Assembly (NCBI RefSeq): GCF_015352455.1
Contig: NZ_JADKPN010000017.1
Location: forward strand, 1 to 64,000
Length of the DNA stretch: 64,000 bases
Direction: 5' to 3'
Source: Nocardioides islandensis
Lineage (GTDB): Bacteria > Actinomycetota > Actinomycetes > Propionibacteriales > Nocardioidaceae
In this document: positions 43,470 to 51,908 of the stretch, in pieces
Numbering within the stretch: position 1 is the first letter of the stretch
Layout: every line of letters begins with the position of its first letter
Program-made: the position numbers and the translations under genes
Notes under the pieces: model-generated
Databases searched by the model: none
What the model was told of the DNA's origin: nothing
What the model saw: only the letters and a program-made list of their open reading frames with translations

Positions 43470-46007
43470 TTGTTCCGCGCCGCCCTCAAGAGCCTGCTCG
43501 GGCGCAAGGTGCGCCTGCTGATGAGCACGTTCGCGATCGTGCTGTCGGTCGCGTTCGTGGGCGGCTCGCTGATCTTCTCCGACACCCTCGGCCGCAGCTT
43601 CACCGCGCTGTTCGCCTCGACGGTCGGCGACGTCGTCGTCCGCCCCGCCGACGGCGCCGACAACCTGGGCGCCTCGACCGTGTCGATGCCGGCCGACGTC
43701 GTGCGCACGCTCGAGGAGAAGGTGCCCGACGCGGCGCGGGTGGACGGCCGGATCCGGGCGATCGGCGTGTACGTCGTGGACAAGGACAACAAGGTCGTCG
43801 GCGGCCAGGGTCCGCCGGCGTTCGGCGGGTCGTACTCCGACGCGCCGGCCGGCCACGGGCTCACCGGCCTGACGCTCGTGCAGGGCCGACCGCCCGAGGG
43901 CCCCGACGAGGTCGTGCTCGACACCAAGACCGCCCAGCGGTCCGGGTACTTCCTCGGCGAGAAGGTGCACATCGTCACGGCCGGGGACCAGGCGCTCATC
44001 ACGCCGACGCTGGTGGGCCTGATGGGCTTCCCGGACGGCGGCACGCTGAACGGCGCGACGTACGCCGGCTTCGACACCGCGCGCGCGCAGGACCTGTTCC
44101 TCGACGGCAAGGACGCCTTCACCCAGATCTGGGTGACCGCGAGGGACGGCGTCTCCCAGCAGCAGCTGCGCGACGAGGTGGCCGCGGCGCTGCCGGCCGA
44201 CCTGGAGGCGGTGACCGGAGACGACGCGGCGGAGGAGGCTGCCACCGACCTGCTGGACGCGATCAGCTTCCTGCGGACCTTCCTGCTGATCTTCGCCGGC
44301 GTCTCGGTCGTCGTCGCCGCCTTCCTCATCGTCAACACGTTCTCGATCCTGGTCGCCCAGCGCAGCCGCGAGCTCGCGCTGCTGAGGGCCCTGGGGGCCT
44401 CCGGCAGACAGGTGACCCGATCGGTGCTGGTCGAGGCGCTGGTCGTCGGGATGATCGGCGCGACCCTGGGCGTCGGCCTGGGCGTCGTGCTGGCCATGGG
44501 GATCCGGGCACTGTTCGCGAACTTCGGGCTCGACCTCACCGGCCAGCCACTGATCTTCGCGCCGCGCACGGTGCTGGCCTGCTACGTCGTCGGCGTGCTC
44601 GTCACCATGGCGGCCGCGTGGCTGCCGGCGCGTCGTACCGCCCGCATCGCCCCGGTGCAGGCGCTGCGCGACGACATCGCGCTGCCCGAGACCTCGATCC
44701 ACCGCCGGCTCCTGCTCGGTGTCCTCGGGGTCCTGCTCGGCGTGGCGATGATGTTCCTCGGGCTGTTCGGCTCGGTGCCGAAGGGCGGGTACGTCCTCGG
44801 CGCCGGCACGCTGGCGGTGCTGCTCGGGGTCACGGCGGTCAGCCCGGTGATCAGCCGGCCGTTCCTGGCGGCCGCGCAGGCGACGTACCGACGGGCGTTC
44901 GGCTCGGTGGGCAACCTCGCCGGCCAGAACTCGCTGCGCAACCCGCGACGTACGACGGCCACGGCATCCGCCCTCATGATCGGGCTCGCCCTGGGCTGCC
45001 TGATGGCGATGATCGGCTCGTCGGCCAAGGCCAGCGTCGACGATGCGGTGAAGAAGAACTTCAAGGGCGACTACGTCGTCAGCAGCGTGTTCGGCGAGCC
45101 GTTCTCGCGCAGCATCGCCACCGAGATGGCGAAGGTGCCGGGCGTCGAGCGGATCGTCCGCCAGCGGTGGGCTCAGGGCGAGCGGGACGGCGACTTCTTC
45201 GGGTTCGCCGGCGTCGACCCCCGCGACACCGAGTTCCTGGGCATCCGGCTGGTGCACGGGGCGACCGCCGACTTCGCCGACGGCACCATGCTGGTCGACG
45301 AGGACTGGGCCGAGCACGAGCACCTGTCCGTCGGCGACACCTACACGATCGACAAGACGCCGAAGGGCCCGTTGCGACTGCGCGTGGTCGGCATCTTCGA
45401 GAAGAACCCCGTCATCTTCTTCCCGACCGTCACGACGCTGGACACGCTGAAGGACCAGGGGTACCCGACCTCGGACAACGCCCTGATCCTCGTGACGCAG
45501 CACCGACTGGGGATCAAGAACGACCTGGACGCGGTCGTGGCGAAGCTGCCGATCGTGACCGTGAAGGACCAGGCGGGCTTCGCGGCCGAGCAGCGGGAGC
45601 CGATCGACCAGATCGTGGCGATGATCTTCGCGCTGCTGGGGCTGGCCGTCGTGATCGCCGCCCTGGGCATCGTGAACACCCTGGCGCTGTCGGTCATCGA
45701 GCGCACCCGCGAGGTCGGGCTGCTCCGCGCCATCGGGCTGGGGCGCGGCCAGCTCTGGTGGATGATCACGCTGGAGTCGGTCGTGATCGCCGTGCTGGGA
45801 GCGCTGCTCGGCGTCCTGCTCGGCATCGGGTTCGGCGTCGCGATGCTCTACAAGCTGCGCGACCAGGGCCTCGAGGTCATCAGCGTGCCGTGGAGCCAGC
45901 TGGGCCTGTTCCTCGTCGCGGCGGTGCTGATCGGGGTGCTCGCGGCCGTCCTCCCGGCCCGCCGCGCGGCCCGTCTCGACGTCCTCCGGGCGATCGCTAC
46001 CGACTAG
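43470..46007 (+). CDS. FtsX/MacB-like ABC transporter permease, duplicated form
   Basis: An 845-residue permease with two FtsX domains. N-terminal helix (about 17-35), an outer domain of about 230 residues, three helices (about 270-390, FLRTFLLIFAGVSVVVAAFLIVNTFSI), then the same order again ending LGLAVVIAALGIVNTLALSVIERTREVGLLRAIG, the FtsX signature. The substrate is probably a lipid, peptide or lipoprotein. The TTG start at 43470 begins the family-like FRAALKSLLGRKVRLLMST. Confidence 0.9.
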   Translation: MFRAALKSLLGRKVRLLMSTFAIVLSVAFVGGSLIFSDTLGRSFTALFASTVGDVVVRPADGADNLGASTVSMPADVVRTLEEKVPDAARVDGRIRAIGVYVVDKDNKVVGGQGPPAFGGSYSDAPAGHGLTGLTLVQGRPPEGPDEVVLDTKTAQRSGYFLGEKVHIVTAGDQALITPTLVGLMGFPDGGTLNGATYAGFDTARAQDLFLDGKDAFTQIWVTARDGVSQQQLRDEVAAALPADLEAVTGDDAAEEAATDLLDAISFLRTFLLIFAGVSVVVAAFLIVNTFSILVAQRSRELALLRALGASGRQVTRSVLVEALVVGMIGATLGVGLGVVLAMGIRALFANFGLDLTGQPLIFAPRTVLACYVVGVLVTMAAAWLPARRTARIAPVQALRDDIALPETSIHRRLLLGVLGVLLGVAMMFLGLFGSVPKGGYVLGAGTLAVLLGVTAVSPVISRPFLAAAQATYRRAFGSVGNLAGQNSLRNPRRTTATASALMIGLALGCLMAMIGSSAKASVDDAVKKNFKGDYVVSSVFGEPFSRSIATEMAKVPGVERIVRQRWAQGERDGDFFGFAGVDPRDTEFLGIRLVHGATADFADGTMLVDEDWAEHEHLSVGDTYTIDKTPKGPLRLRVVGIFEKNPVIFFPTVTTLDTLKDQGYPTSDNALILVTQHRLGIKNDLDAVVAKLPIVTVKDQAGFAAEQREPIDQIVAMIFALLGLAVVIAALGIVNTLALSVIERTREVGLLRAIGLGRGQLWWMITLESVVIAVLGALLGVLLGIGFGVAMLYKLRDQGLEVISVPWSQLGLFLVAAVLIGVLAAVLPARRAARLDVLRAIATD

Positions 46008-46105
46008 TAGGTCCTAGTCATCTGGCGCCATGCCGGTGACACCGATAGGCCATAGTCTCGGCGATCCTGTGACGCGGGGACACGCAGGGTCCTATCGTCC
46101 CTCTT

Positions 46106-46828
46106 GTGGAACAACTGCTCCACGCCGCGGGAAGCGGCGCGCTGAAGCACGTACAGGTGCGCGAATACGTTCGCGCCCTCGTGCGCGACGCCGAGCCAGG
46201 CTCACCGGCGCCGTCCGAGCGCGAGCTCGTGCAGCAGTTCGGTGTGGCCCGGATGACCGTCCGGCAGGCCATGGACGCCCTCGTCACCGAGGGGCTCCTC
46301 GAGCGCATCCCCGGTCGCGGCACGTTCGTCGCCCGGCCGCGTCGCGGCGTCGGCCGGCTCACCAGCTTCACCGAGGAGATGCACCGCGTCGGTCTCACCT
46401 CGGAGAACCAGACCCTGCACGCCCGCCTCGGCCAGGCCGGTCCCGGCGTGGCCCGCGCCCTCGGCATCACCGCCGGCGACGCCGTCATCCACTGGAAGCG
46501 GCTGCGCTGCTCCGACGGCGAGGTCATCGCCATCGAGGACGCCTACCTCAACGAGGTCATGCTCCCCGGCTTCCTGCAGGCGCCGCTGCCGGCCAGCCTG
46601 TACGACGAGCTCGGTGCTCGCGGCCTGCGTCCCACCTGGGCCGAGGACACCGTGACCGCCGACGTCGCCAGCCCCGACGAGGCCGACCTGCTCGGCATCG
46701 CCGGTGGCACCGCCGTCCTCCGTCAGACCCGTCGCGCGCTCGCCGGCGACGCGGTCGTCGAGGTCTCGCGCTCCTGCTACCGCGCCGACCGCTACACCCT
46801 GCGCGTCCAGCTCGGCGTGGAGGGTTAG
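46106..46828 (+). CDS. GntR/HutC family regulator with UTRA domain
   Basis: A 240-residue regulator. The winged helix (about 15-75) is QVREYVRALVRDAEPGSPAPSERELVQQFGVARMTVRQAMDALVTEGLLERIPGRGTFVA, and the UTRA effector domain follows. HutC/DasR-type regulators sense small molecules such as sugar phosphates. The GTG at 46106 lies 7 bases after TATCGT, so the mRNA may be leaderless. The target is unclear; the genes beside it are unrelated. Confidence 0.88.
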   Translation: MEQLLHAAGSGALKHVQVREYVRALVRDAEPGSPAPSERELVQQFGVARMTVRQAMDALVTEGLLERIPGRGTFVARPRRGVGRLTSFTEEMHRVGLTSENQTLHARLGQAGPGVARALGITAGDAVIHWKRLRCSDGEVIAIEDAYLNEVMLPGFLQAPLPASLYDELGARGLRPTWAEDTVTADVASPDEADLLGIAGGTAVLRQTRRALAGDAVVEVSRSCYRADRYTLRVQLGVEG

Positions 46829-46838
46829 CGACCGCCAC

Positions 46839-46986
46839 CGCTGGTCGAGGAAGGCGCCCTGGCGCCTGTCACGAGACCCGGTGAGCTTCGCCTGCGAGCG
46901 TGGTCTCGTGACGGGACTTCGTCCCTCCTCGACCAGCGATCTCGCCGTGGTCTTGTGAGGGGACCTGGTCCCTCCTCGACCAGCGA
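46839..46986. repeat. dispersed CTGGTCGAGGA repeat, one forward and two reverse copies
   Basis: A forward copy (46839-46882: CGCTGGTCGAGGAAGG, then GTCACGAGACCCGGTGAGC) is followed by a reverse copy (46900-46938) and a partial reverse copy (46946-46986). The forward and reverse arms can fold into a long hairpin. The array fills the gap after the GntR gene. Confidence 0.75.
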
Positions 46987-46989
46987 TCT

Positions 46990-47328
46990 CTACAGGTGTC
47001 CCAACGGGGCGACCGCTTCACCGGTCTCCTCGCACACCCACATCGGGTCGGGGCCGCCGAGGTCGGGCTGGATGTAGAGGGCGTGCTCGGGCCCGTTGCA
47101 GCCCGTGCAGAGCGGCCAGCGGCCGGTGGTCTCGAAGAGGGCGTCCTGGACGTCCTGCGCCACCAGCCCCGCGACGTACGCCTCGCCCTCCGGCCACTGC
47201 TCGGCCCACCACGTGCGCTGGGACATGGCGTCCTCGAGGACGGAGACGGCATCGGGGGTCGCGCGGCCGCGGGCCTGGAGGTCGGCGAGCACGAGCGCGC
47301 GGGCCGCGAAGATCACGGATGCGTCCAC
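46990..47328 (-). CDS. hypothetical protein with CxxC and a later cysteine
   Basis: A 112-residue protein of unknown function. N-terminal two-thirds are helical (ARALVLADLQARGRATPDA), and the C-terminal part holds CTGCNGPEH and WVCEE, which might bind zinc, with two negative patches. The reading is supported by codon use and by the repeat ending just before its stop. The GTG at 47328 (MDASVIFAAR) is one possible start. It is divergent from the CutC gene. Confidence 0.55.
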   Translation of the reverse strand: MDASVIFAARALVLADLQARGRATPDAVSVLEDAMSQRTWWAEQWPEGEAYVAGLVAQDVQDALFETTGRWPLCTGCNGPEHALYIQPDLGGPDPMWVCEETGEAVAPLGHL

Positions 47329-47381
47329 CCGACCGATTCTGCCTCGCGCACCCTGACCGGTGCGCCTTCTACAGTGTGGCC

Positions 47382-48104
47382 ATGGGAGGGCTGGCGGGGC
47401 TGCCTCGGCCGCTGCTCGAGGTGGTCGTGATCCAACCGCGCGACGTGGCAGGGGCGGCCGAGGGCGGGGCGGACCGCCTGCACGTCCTCGCCCCCGGCGA
47501 CCCGGTGGCGCTGTCGCCGGAGCCGGGCACCGTGTCGGCGATCGGCCGCGAGTCGGAGCTGCCGATGTACGTGCTGCTGCGGCTCAACGACTCCTGGACG
47601 ACGACCGGCGGCGAGCTCGAGCGGTTGGTCGGGCTCGCGGAGGACTACCTGGCGTGCGGCGCGACCGGAGTGGCGTTCGGCTTCCTCGACAGCGACCTCG
47701 AGATCGACGTGGCCACGTGCACCGCGCTCGCCGACCGGCTGCCCGAGGTGCCGTGGACGTTCACGCACGCCGTCGACCACACCCTCGACCCGCGTCGCTC
47801 CTGGCGCCGCCTGCTGCCGCTGCCGCGGCTGCAGCAGGTGCTGTCGGCCGGGTCGCCGCGCGGGATGGAGGTCGGGTACGACGACCTGCTGGCCACCGCC
47901 GAGTCCGACCCGCTCGTCGCGGCCAGGCTGATGGCGGGCGGCGGGCTGACGGCCGAGCACGTGCCCTGGCTGGTGCGCCAGGGCGTCCGGGCCTTCCACG
48001 TCGGGCCGCAGGTACGTCCGGGCGGGTCCGCGAAGGCCTACGTCGACGGCGGGTACGTGCGGTCCTGGCGGACCCTCCTCGACGACGCGATGGCCAGGAT
48101 CTGA
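47382..48104 (+). CDS. CutC family protein
   Basis: A 240-residue TIM-barrel-type protein of the CutC family. It has LEVVVIQPRDVAGAAEGGADRLHV, CGATGVAFGFLD, WTFTHAVDHTLDPRRSW and RLMAGGGLTAEHV. The family was named for copper tolerance, but its real role is uncertain. The ATG at 47382 comes 6 bases after the -10 box TACAGT (47370-47375), which excludes the upstream ATG at 47319. DUF4031 and VOC genes follow within 10 bases each. Confidence 0.83.
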   Translation: MGGLAGLPRPLLEVVVIQPRDVAGAAEGGADRLHVLAPGDPVALSPEPGTVSAIGRESELPMYVLLRLNDSWTTTGGELERLVGLAEDYLACGATGVAFGFLDSDLEIDVATCTALADRLPEVPWTFTHAVDHTLDPRRSWRRLLPLPRLQQVLSAGSPRGMEVGYDDLLATAESDPLVAARLMAGGGLTAEHVPWLVRQGVRAFHVGPQVRPGGSAKAYVDGGYVRSWRTLLDDAMARI

Positions 48105-48112
48105 GCGCGCCG

Positions 48113-48373
48113 GTGATCGTCATCGACCCACCGGCCGTGCCCCGGTACGGCCGCACCTGGTCCCACCTGGCCAGCGACACGTCGTACGAGGAGCTGCACG
48201 TCTTCGCCGCCGAGCTCGGCATCCCGCCGCGCGGCTTCGACCGTGACCACTACGACGTGCCGGCGGAGCTGTACGACGCGGCGATCGCGCTCGGGGCCGT
48301 CCCCATGTCCTCGCGCGACCTCGTCGTGATGCTGGTGCGGGCAGGGTTGCGGCGCCGGAAGCGGGCGCGGTAG
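48113..48373 (+). CDS. DUF4031 domain protein
   Basis: An 86-residue protein typical of DUF4031: VIVIDPPAVPRYGRTWSHLASDT, then EELHVFAAELGIPPRGFDRDHYDVP. It is 8 bases after the CutC stop and 9 bases before the VOC gene, so it belongs to that run. The GTG at 48113 (MIVIDPP) is the first plausible start. Function unknown. Confidence 0.8.
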   Translation: MIVIDPPAVPRYGRTWSHLASDTSYEELHVFAAELGIPPRGFDRDHYDVPAELYDAAIALGAVPMSSRDLVVMLVRAGLRRRKRAR

Positions 48374-48382
48374 GACACAACG

Positions 48383-48787
48383 ATGCGTGGACGCACCAAC
48401 AAGGACGCGAGCACGGACCGCTGGGAGCGCAAGGACTGGTGGGGCGTGAACGTCGAAGCGCCCGACCCGCCCACGCTGCTGCGGTTCTGGTCGGAGATCC
48501 TCGGCGTCCCGATCTACGACATCGACGACAACGGCGGCTCCCTCGACTTCGGCGAGGGCGTCGGCTCGTTCACCGTGCAGAGGGCCGAGGTCTACGAACC
48601 TCCGGTGTGGCCGCCCGAGCCGGGCAGGCAGGGCATGCAGATGCACATCGAGGTCGAGGTCGACGACCTCGCCGCGGCCGTCGAGCACGCCGTCGAGCTC
48701 GGGGCGAGGGTCGCCGACCACCAGCCGCAGGAGGACGTGCGGGTGATGCTCGACCCGGCCGGCCACCCGTTCTGCCTCTACACCTGA
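48383..48787 (+). CDS. VOC (glyoxalase-like) family protein
   Basis: A 134-residue vicinal-oxygen-chelate protein with two beta-alpha-beta modules: WWGVNVEAPDPPTLLRFWSEILGVPIYDID and MQMHIEVEVDDLAAAVEHAVELGARV, ending DPAGHPFCLYT. Such proteins include glyoxalases, dioxygenases and resistance proteins; substrate unknown. The last 10 bases are antisense to the end of the HD gene. Confidence 0.85.
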   Translation: MRGRTNKDASTDRWERKDWWGVNVEAPDPPTLLRFWSEILGVPIYDIDDNGGSLDFGEGVGSFTVQRAEVYEPPVWPPEPGRQGMQMHIEVEVDDLAAAVEHAVELGARVADHQPQEDVRVMLDPAGHPFCLYT

Positions 48788-49362
48788 GCGAGGTCGGCGA
48801 GCTCGGCCGCGACGTTGGCGCGGGCGCGCGGTTCCCAGTGGTCGCGCGCGTGCCGGGTGTGGAACAGCGACGGCTTCGCGAGGAGGTCGCCGAGCACGGC
48901 CGCGCGACCCGCGCGGAACAGGTCGTCGGGGACGTGGGCGTACTCGCGGCGGACGTCGGCGGCGTACTCCGTGTAGCGCTCGGGTGACGCGGCCAGGATC
49001 GCCAGGTCGGCGTCGGAGAGCACGCAGCCTTCCGCGTCGTCGTCCGCGGGCCGGTGGTGCTCGGTGAGCCGCACGAGCCTGGCCACCTCCTCCGCGCCGG
49101 GGCGTCCGCGCAGGGCGTCGAGGGCCCACTGCGCCGAGCGTTCCTCGGCGCCGTCCTGGCCGTCGTACACGGCGTCGTGGAACCACGCGGCCAGCTGGAC
49201 GGCGAGAACGTCGAACCTCTCGCCGGCGGCGCGCAGCTCGTCGACGCGGTCGAGCACCTCGGCGAGGTGGCGGGTGTCGTGGTAGCCGCGGCCGGTGGCG
49301 TACGCCGCCAGCAGTGCGTCGCGGACGTCGGTCAGGTCCTCGCCGAGCGGCCAGGTCACCAT
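48778..49362 (-). CDS. HD-superfamily metal-dependent phosphohydrolase
   Basis: A 194-residue HD hydrolase. YHDTRHLAEVLDRVDEL and LAAWFHDAVYDGQDGAEERSA carry the histidines and the HD pair; LTEHHRP and SDADLAIL complete the metal site. It may hydrolyse nucleotides. The ATG at 49362 lies within the last codons of the YccF gene (7-base overlap), so it is coupled to that gene. Confidence 0.85.
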   Translation of the reverse strand: MVTWPLGEDLTDVRDALLAAYATGRGYHDTRHLAEVLDRVDELRAAGERFDVLAVQLAAWFHDAVYDGQDGAEERSAQWALDALRGRPGAEEVARLVRLTEHHRPADDDAEGCVLSDADLAILAASPERYTEYAADVRREYAHVPDDLFRAGRAAVLGDLLAKPSLFHTRHARDHWEPRARANVAAELADLAQV

Positions 49363-49742
49363 GCGGCGGTGCGGCTGTCGACGATCTCGCGGCCCAACGG
49401 GGTCAGGGAGATCGGGATCATCTTGAAGCTGGCGATGCCCAGCGGGATGCCGATGATCGTGAGGCAGAGCGCGATGCCGGTGATCAGGTGCCCGATCGCC
49501 AGCCAGATCCCGGCGAACACGAACCAGATCACGTTGCCGATCGCCGACGGCGCGCCGGCCGTGGGCCGTTGCACGATCGTGCGTCCGAACGGCCACAGGG
49601 CGTAGTTCGCGATCCGGAACGACGCGATGCCGAACGGGATGGTCACGACCAGCACGCAGCAGACGATGCCGGCGACGGCGTAGCCGATGGCCATCCAGAA
49701 ACCACACAGGACCAGCCACAGGACGTTGAGCACGAAGCGCAC
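49356..49742 (-). CDS. YccF family membrane protein
   Basis: A 128-residue protein with two similar halves, each a membrane hairpin: VLNVLWLVLCGFWMAIGYAVAGIVCCVLVVTIPFG and IGNVIWFVFAGIWLAIGHLITGIALCLTIIGIPLGIASF. These are YccF signatures. The GTG at 49742 starts right at the family's first residue; earlier codons are not conserved. It is coupled to the HD gene. Confidence 0.87.
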   Translation of the reverse strand: MRFVLNVLWLVLCGFWMAIGYAVAGIVCCVLVVTIPFGIASFRIANYALWPFGRTIVQRPTAGAPSAIGNVIWFVFAGIWLAIGHLITGIALCLTIIGIPLGIASFKMIPISLTPLGREIVDSRTAAW

Positions 49743-49816
49743 GTCTCCATCGTGACAGGGTGCCGTGGACCCGGAGGTGCGCACGCCCCACTGGGAACGG
49801 CGCGTTCCCTAGCCGG

Positions 49817-50797
49817 TCACCACCAGCCCTGGCGCCGGGCCCAGGTCAGCAGCGCCCCGCTCATCACGACCATCACCACCAGGACGATGATCAGCTGCGT
49901 CCAGTGCGTCGCGGAGTTCACGATCACGTTCATGCCGTAGACGGACGCGATAGCGGTGACGGGCAGGGTGACCGCCGCGATCACCGCCAGCCGCTCCATC
50001 GCGACGGTCATCTTGGTGTGCACCTTGGTCTGGTACAGCTCGATCACGCCGAACAGGAACTGCGACTCCCCGTCGGCGATCGAGCGCACGCGGTCGAACT
50101 GGTCGGCGATGTCGCGGGCGTACGCCGCGTCGACGTCGTCGCTCATCCGGCCGATGCCGGCCAGCCGCATCCACACGTCGTGGCACTGCGCCGCCATCGT
50201 GCGCGTCGTGATGAGCTCGTGCCGGATCAGGAACATCGTCTCCAGCAGCAGCTCGGGGTCGGTCAGCTTGGAGCCCATCACCTCCTTCTCGAGGCCGGGC
50301 AGCTTCAGCGACACCTCGCCGATGGCGGCCCGCTGCCGGCGCGCGATGGCCGACGTGACGGCGTACGCCAGCTCGGTCGGCGTCTTCGGGTGGAAGCGTC
50401 CGCTCTCCAGGCGCGCGAGCACGCCCTGGGTCTCGACCAGGGAGACCGAGACGTCGAGCTCGGGGTTGATCGGGCCGTGCACGGTCACCAGGAACGACGC
50501 CGCGATGATCTGGTCGAGCTCGAGCAGGTGCACGTGCCCGGCGTGGCCGAGGTAGGGGGACTGGGACGTGATGAAGACCTGGTCCTGGTACGCGTGCACC
50601 GTCGGCACGTAGTTGCGCTGCCGGCAGCCCTCGAGGACCAGGGAGTGGCAGCCGAGCCCGCTCAGCAACGCCTCCGCGGCGTCGTCCCACGTGGGTACGT
50701 CGATCCAGTAGAAGCCGTCGTCGTGGGAGAAGAGCTCCACGACGTCCTCGGGCTCGCAGGTACGGACGCCCTCTGCGCCGATGAAGCGGACCTCCAC
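49817..50797 (-). CDS. corA: CorA-type magnesium/cobalt channel
   Basis: A 326-residue CorA protein with a large cytoplasmic N-terminal domain, two membrane helices near the C-terminus and the signature YGMN between them (VYGMNVIVNSATHW). CorA is a homopentamer moving Mg2+ and Co2+. The GTG at 50797 follows TACGCT (50804-50809, minus strand) by 6 bases. Confidence 0.92.
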   Translation of the reverse strand: MEVRFIGAEGVRTCEPEDVVELFSHDDGFYWIDVPTWDDAAEALLSGLGCHSLVLEGCRQRNYVPTVHAYQDQVFITSQSPYLGHAGHVHLLELDQIIAASFLVTVHGPINPELDVSVSLVETQGVLARLESGRFHPKTPTELAYAVTSAIARRQRAAIGEVSLKLPGLEKEVMGSKLTDPELLLETMFLIRHELITTRTMAAQCHDVWMRLAGIGRMSDDVDAAYARDIADQFDRVRSIADGESQFLFGVIELYQTKVHTKMTVAMERLAVIAAVTLPVTAIASVYGMNVIVNSATHWTQLIIVLVVMVVMSGALLTWARRQGWW

Positions 50798-50815
50798 GCC
50801 GCCAGCGTACGGCGG

Positions 50816-51367
50816 TTACGCGGTCGGTGGCCCGTAGCAGAGGTGCACCACGCCGTTGTCGTACACGTCGTGGTCCTTCAGCGTCAGCGTGGTCTGCTCA
50901 CCCTCGGCCCAGAAGCGGTCGCCCCGGCCGAGCGATACCGGGTACACGAACAGGTGGATCTCCTCGATCAGCCCGTCCCTGACGAGCTGGCGGACCAGCT
51001 GCCCGCTGCCGGAGACGTAGATGACCCCGTCGCGCTCCTGCTTCAGCCGGCGGATCGCGTCCGCGTCGTACGCACCGAGTCGGGTCGTGTTCGCCCACTC
51101 CTCGGCGGGTTCGTGCGCGCCGACCACGAACTTCTCGGTCTCGTTGAAGAACGGCGCTCCCGGGTCCTCCGCGGCCGTCCGGTCGCGCCAGGCCGGCGCG
51201 AACATCTCGTGCGTCTTGCGGCCGAGCAGGATCGTGCTCGAGCTCCCGGTGATCGCGGCGAGGGTCTCGCCCATCTTCGGGTCGAACCCGAACTCGAACG
51301 TCCAGCTCGGCGACTCGAACACCCCGTCGGCGGAGATGAACTCGTGGGCGGCGATGGTGGCATTCAT
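50816..51367 (-). CDS. dihydrofolate reductase-family (RibD C-terminal) protein
   Basis: A 183-residue RibD-C-type reductase. The start MNATIAAHEFISADGVFESP, ILLGRKTHEMFAPAW, IYVSGSGQLVRQLVRDGLIEEIHLFVYPVSLGRG are its hallmarks. The NADPH site includes the SGSGQL loop. Substrate unknown; not a folate enzyme in practice. AGAGGA lies upstream of the ATG at 51367. A repeat array follows upstream. Confidence 0.85.
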   Translation of the reverse strand: MNATIAAHEFISADGVFESPSWTFEFGFDPKMGETLAAITGSSSTILLGRKTHEMFAPAWRDRTAAEDPGAPFFNETEKFVVGAHEPAEEWANTTRLGAYDADAIRRLKQERDGVIYVSGSGQLVRQLVRDGLIEEIHLFVYPVSLGRGDRFWAEGEQTTLTLKDHDVYDNGVVHLCYGPPTA

Positions 51368-51446
51368 GTCAGTGGTCCTCTCGTGGAGTGGGTTGTGTGA
51401 CCTTGCCACGAACGGCCGGGTACGAATCCGACAGCTCGGTCGCCTT

Positions 51447-51660
51447 CTGGTCGAGGAGGGACGAACTCCAACGCTGGTCGAGGAGGGACGAAGTCCACCG
51501 CTGGTCGAGGAGGGACGAAGTGCCGTCACGAGACCCGTCGACCTCCGCTGGTCGAGGAGGGCGAGGTCCACCGCTGGTCGAGGAGGGACGAAGTCCCGTC
51601 ACGAGACCCGGCCACCACCGCTGGTCGAGGAGAGACGAAGTCCCGTCACGAGACCCAGCG
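51447..51660 (+). repeat. six-copy array of the CTGGTCGAGGAGGGACGAAG repeat
   Basis: Copies begin at 51447, 51474, 51501, 51548, 51574 and 51621 (spacing 27, 27, 47, 26 and 47). Three are followed by the CGTCACGAGACCC arm of the full element, three are truncated. It fills much of the 540-base gap between the reductase and DUF222 genes; the rest (51661-51842) shows no gene. All copies are in the same orientation, unlike the paired forms elsewhere. Confidence 0.85.
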
Positions 51661-51842
51661 ACCCCGACGTCGGCTCACCCGCCGCAGGGGTTGCGGTGGT
51701 GAAGAACGAACAGGGGTGGCTGGTCGCCGTAGGTGGTGGCGGTGGCCAGCTGGAGGCCGTGCGCGCTGGCAGGTCCGTGGAGGGTCGACCGCTGTGGTCA
51801 CCGCCCGAAACAACCTCCTGAAGATGGTTGGCCAGATTCTCG

Positions 51843-51866
51843 GAATCCCTTGTGGACAAGGGGTTC
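51843..51866. repeat. 11-bp imperfect inverted repeat before the DUF222 gene
   Basis: GAATCCCTTGT pairs with ACAAGGGGTTC (one wobble) around GG, 43 bases before the DUF222-HNH start. It could be an operator or the end of a mobile element; neither is proven. Confidence 0.35.
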
Positions 51867-51908
51867 TGAGGCCCGACCACTGTCGGTGGTCGATGCTTGG
51901 ATTGATCC

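Noticed and set aside
42000..45503. A 1167-codon open frame on the minus strand across alkB and the ABC genes
   Set aside because: Only the last 210 codons carry the AlkB motifs. The rest is antisense to two clearly coding ABC genes and is low-complexity Arg/Gly/Ala-like sequence expected from GC-rich codon bias.
47319..47381. An earlier ATG for the CutC gene
   Set aside because: The 21 codons before the family start are not conserved, and the -10 box at 47370-47375 predicts transcription beginning at the ATG at 47382.
51447..51660. A CRISPR array
   Set aside because: The between-repeat segments are not unique spacers of constant length; they are truncated pieces of the same element, and copies occur singly elsewhere with no cas genes.
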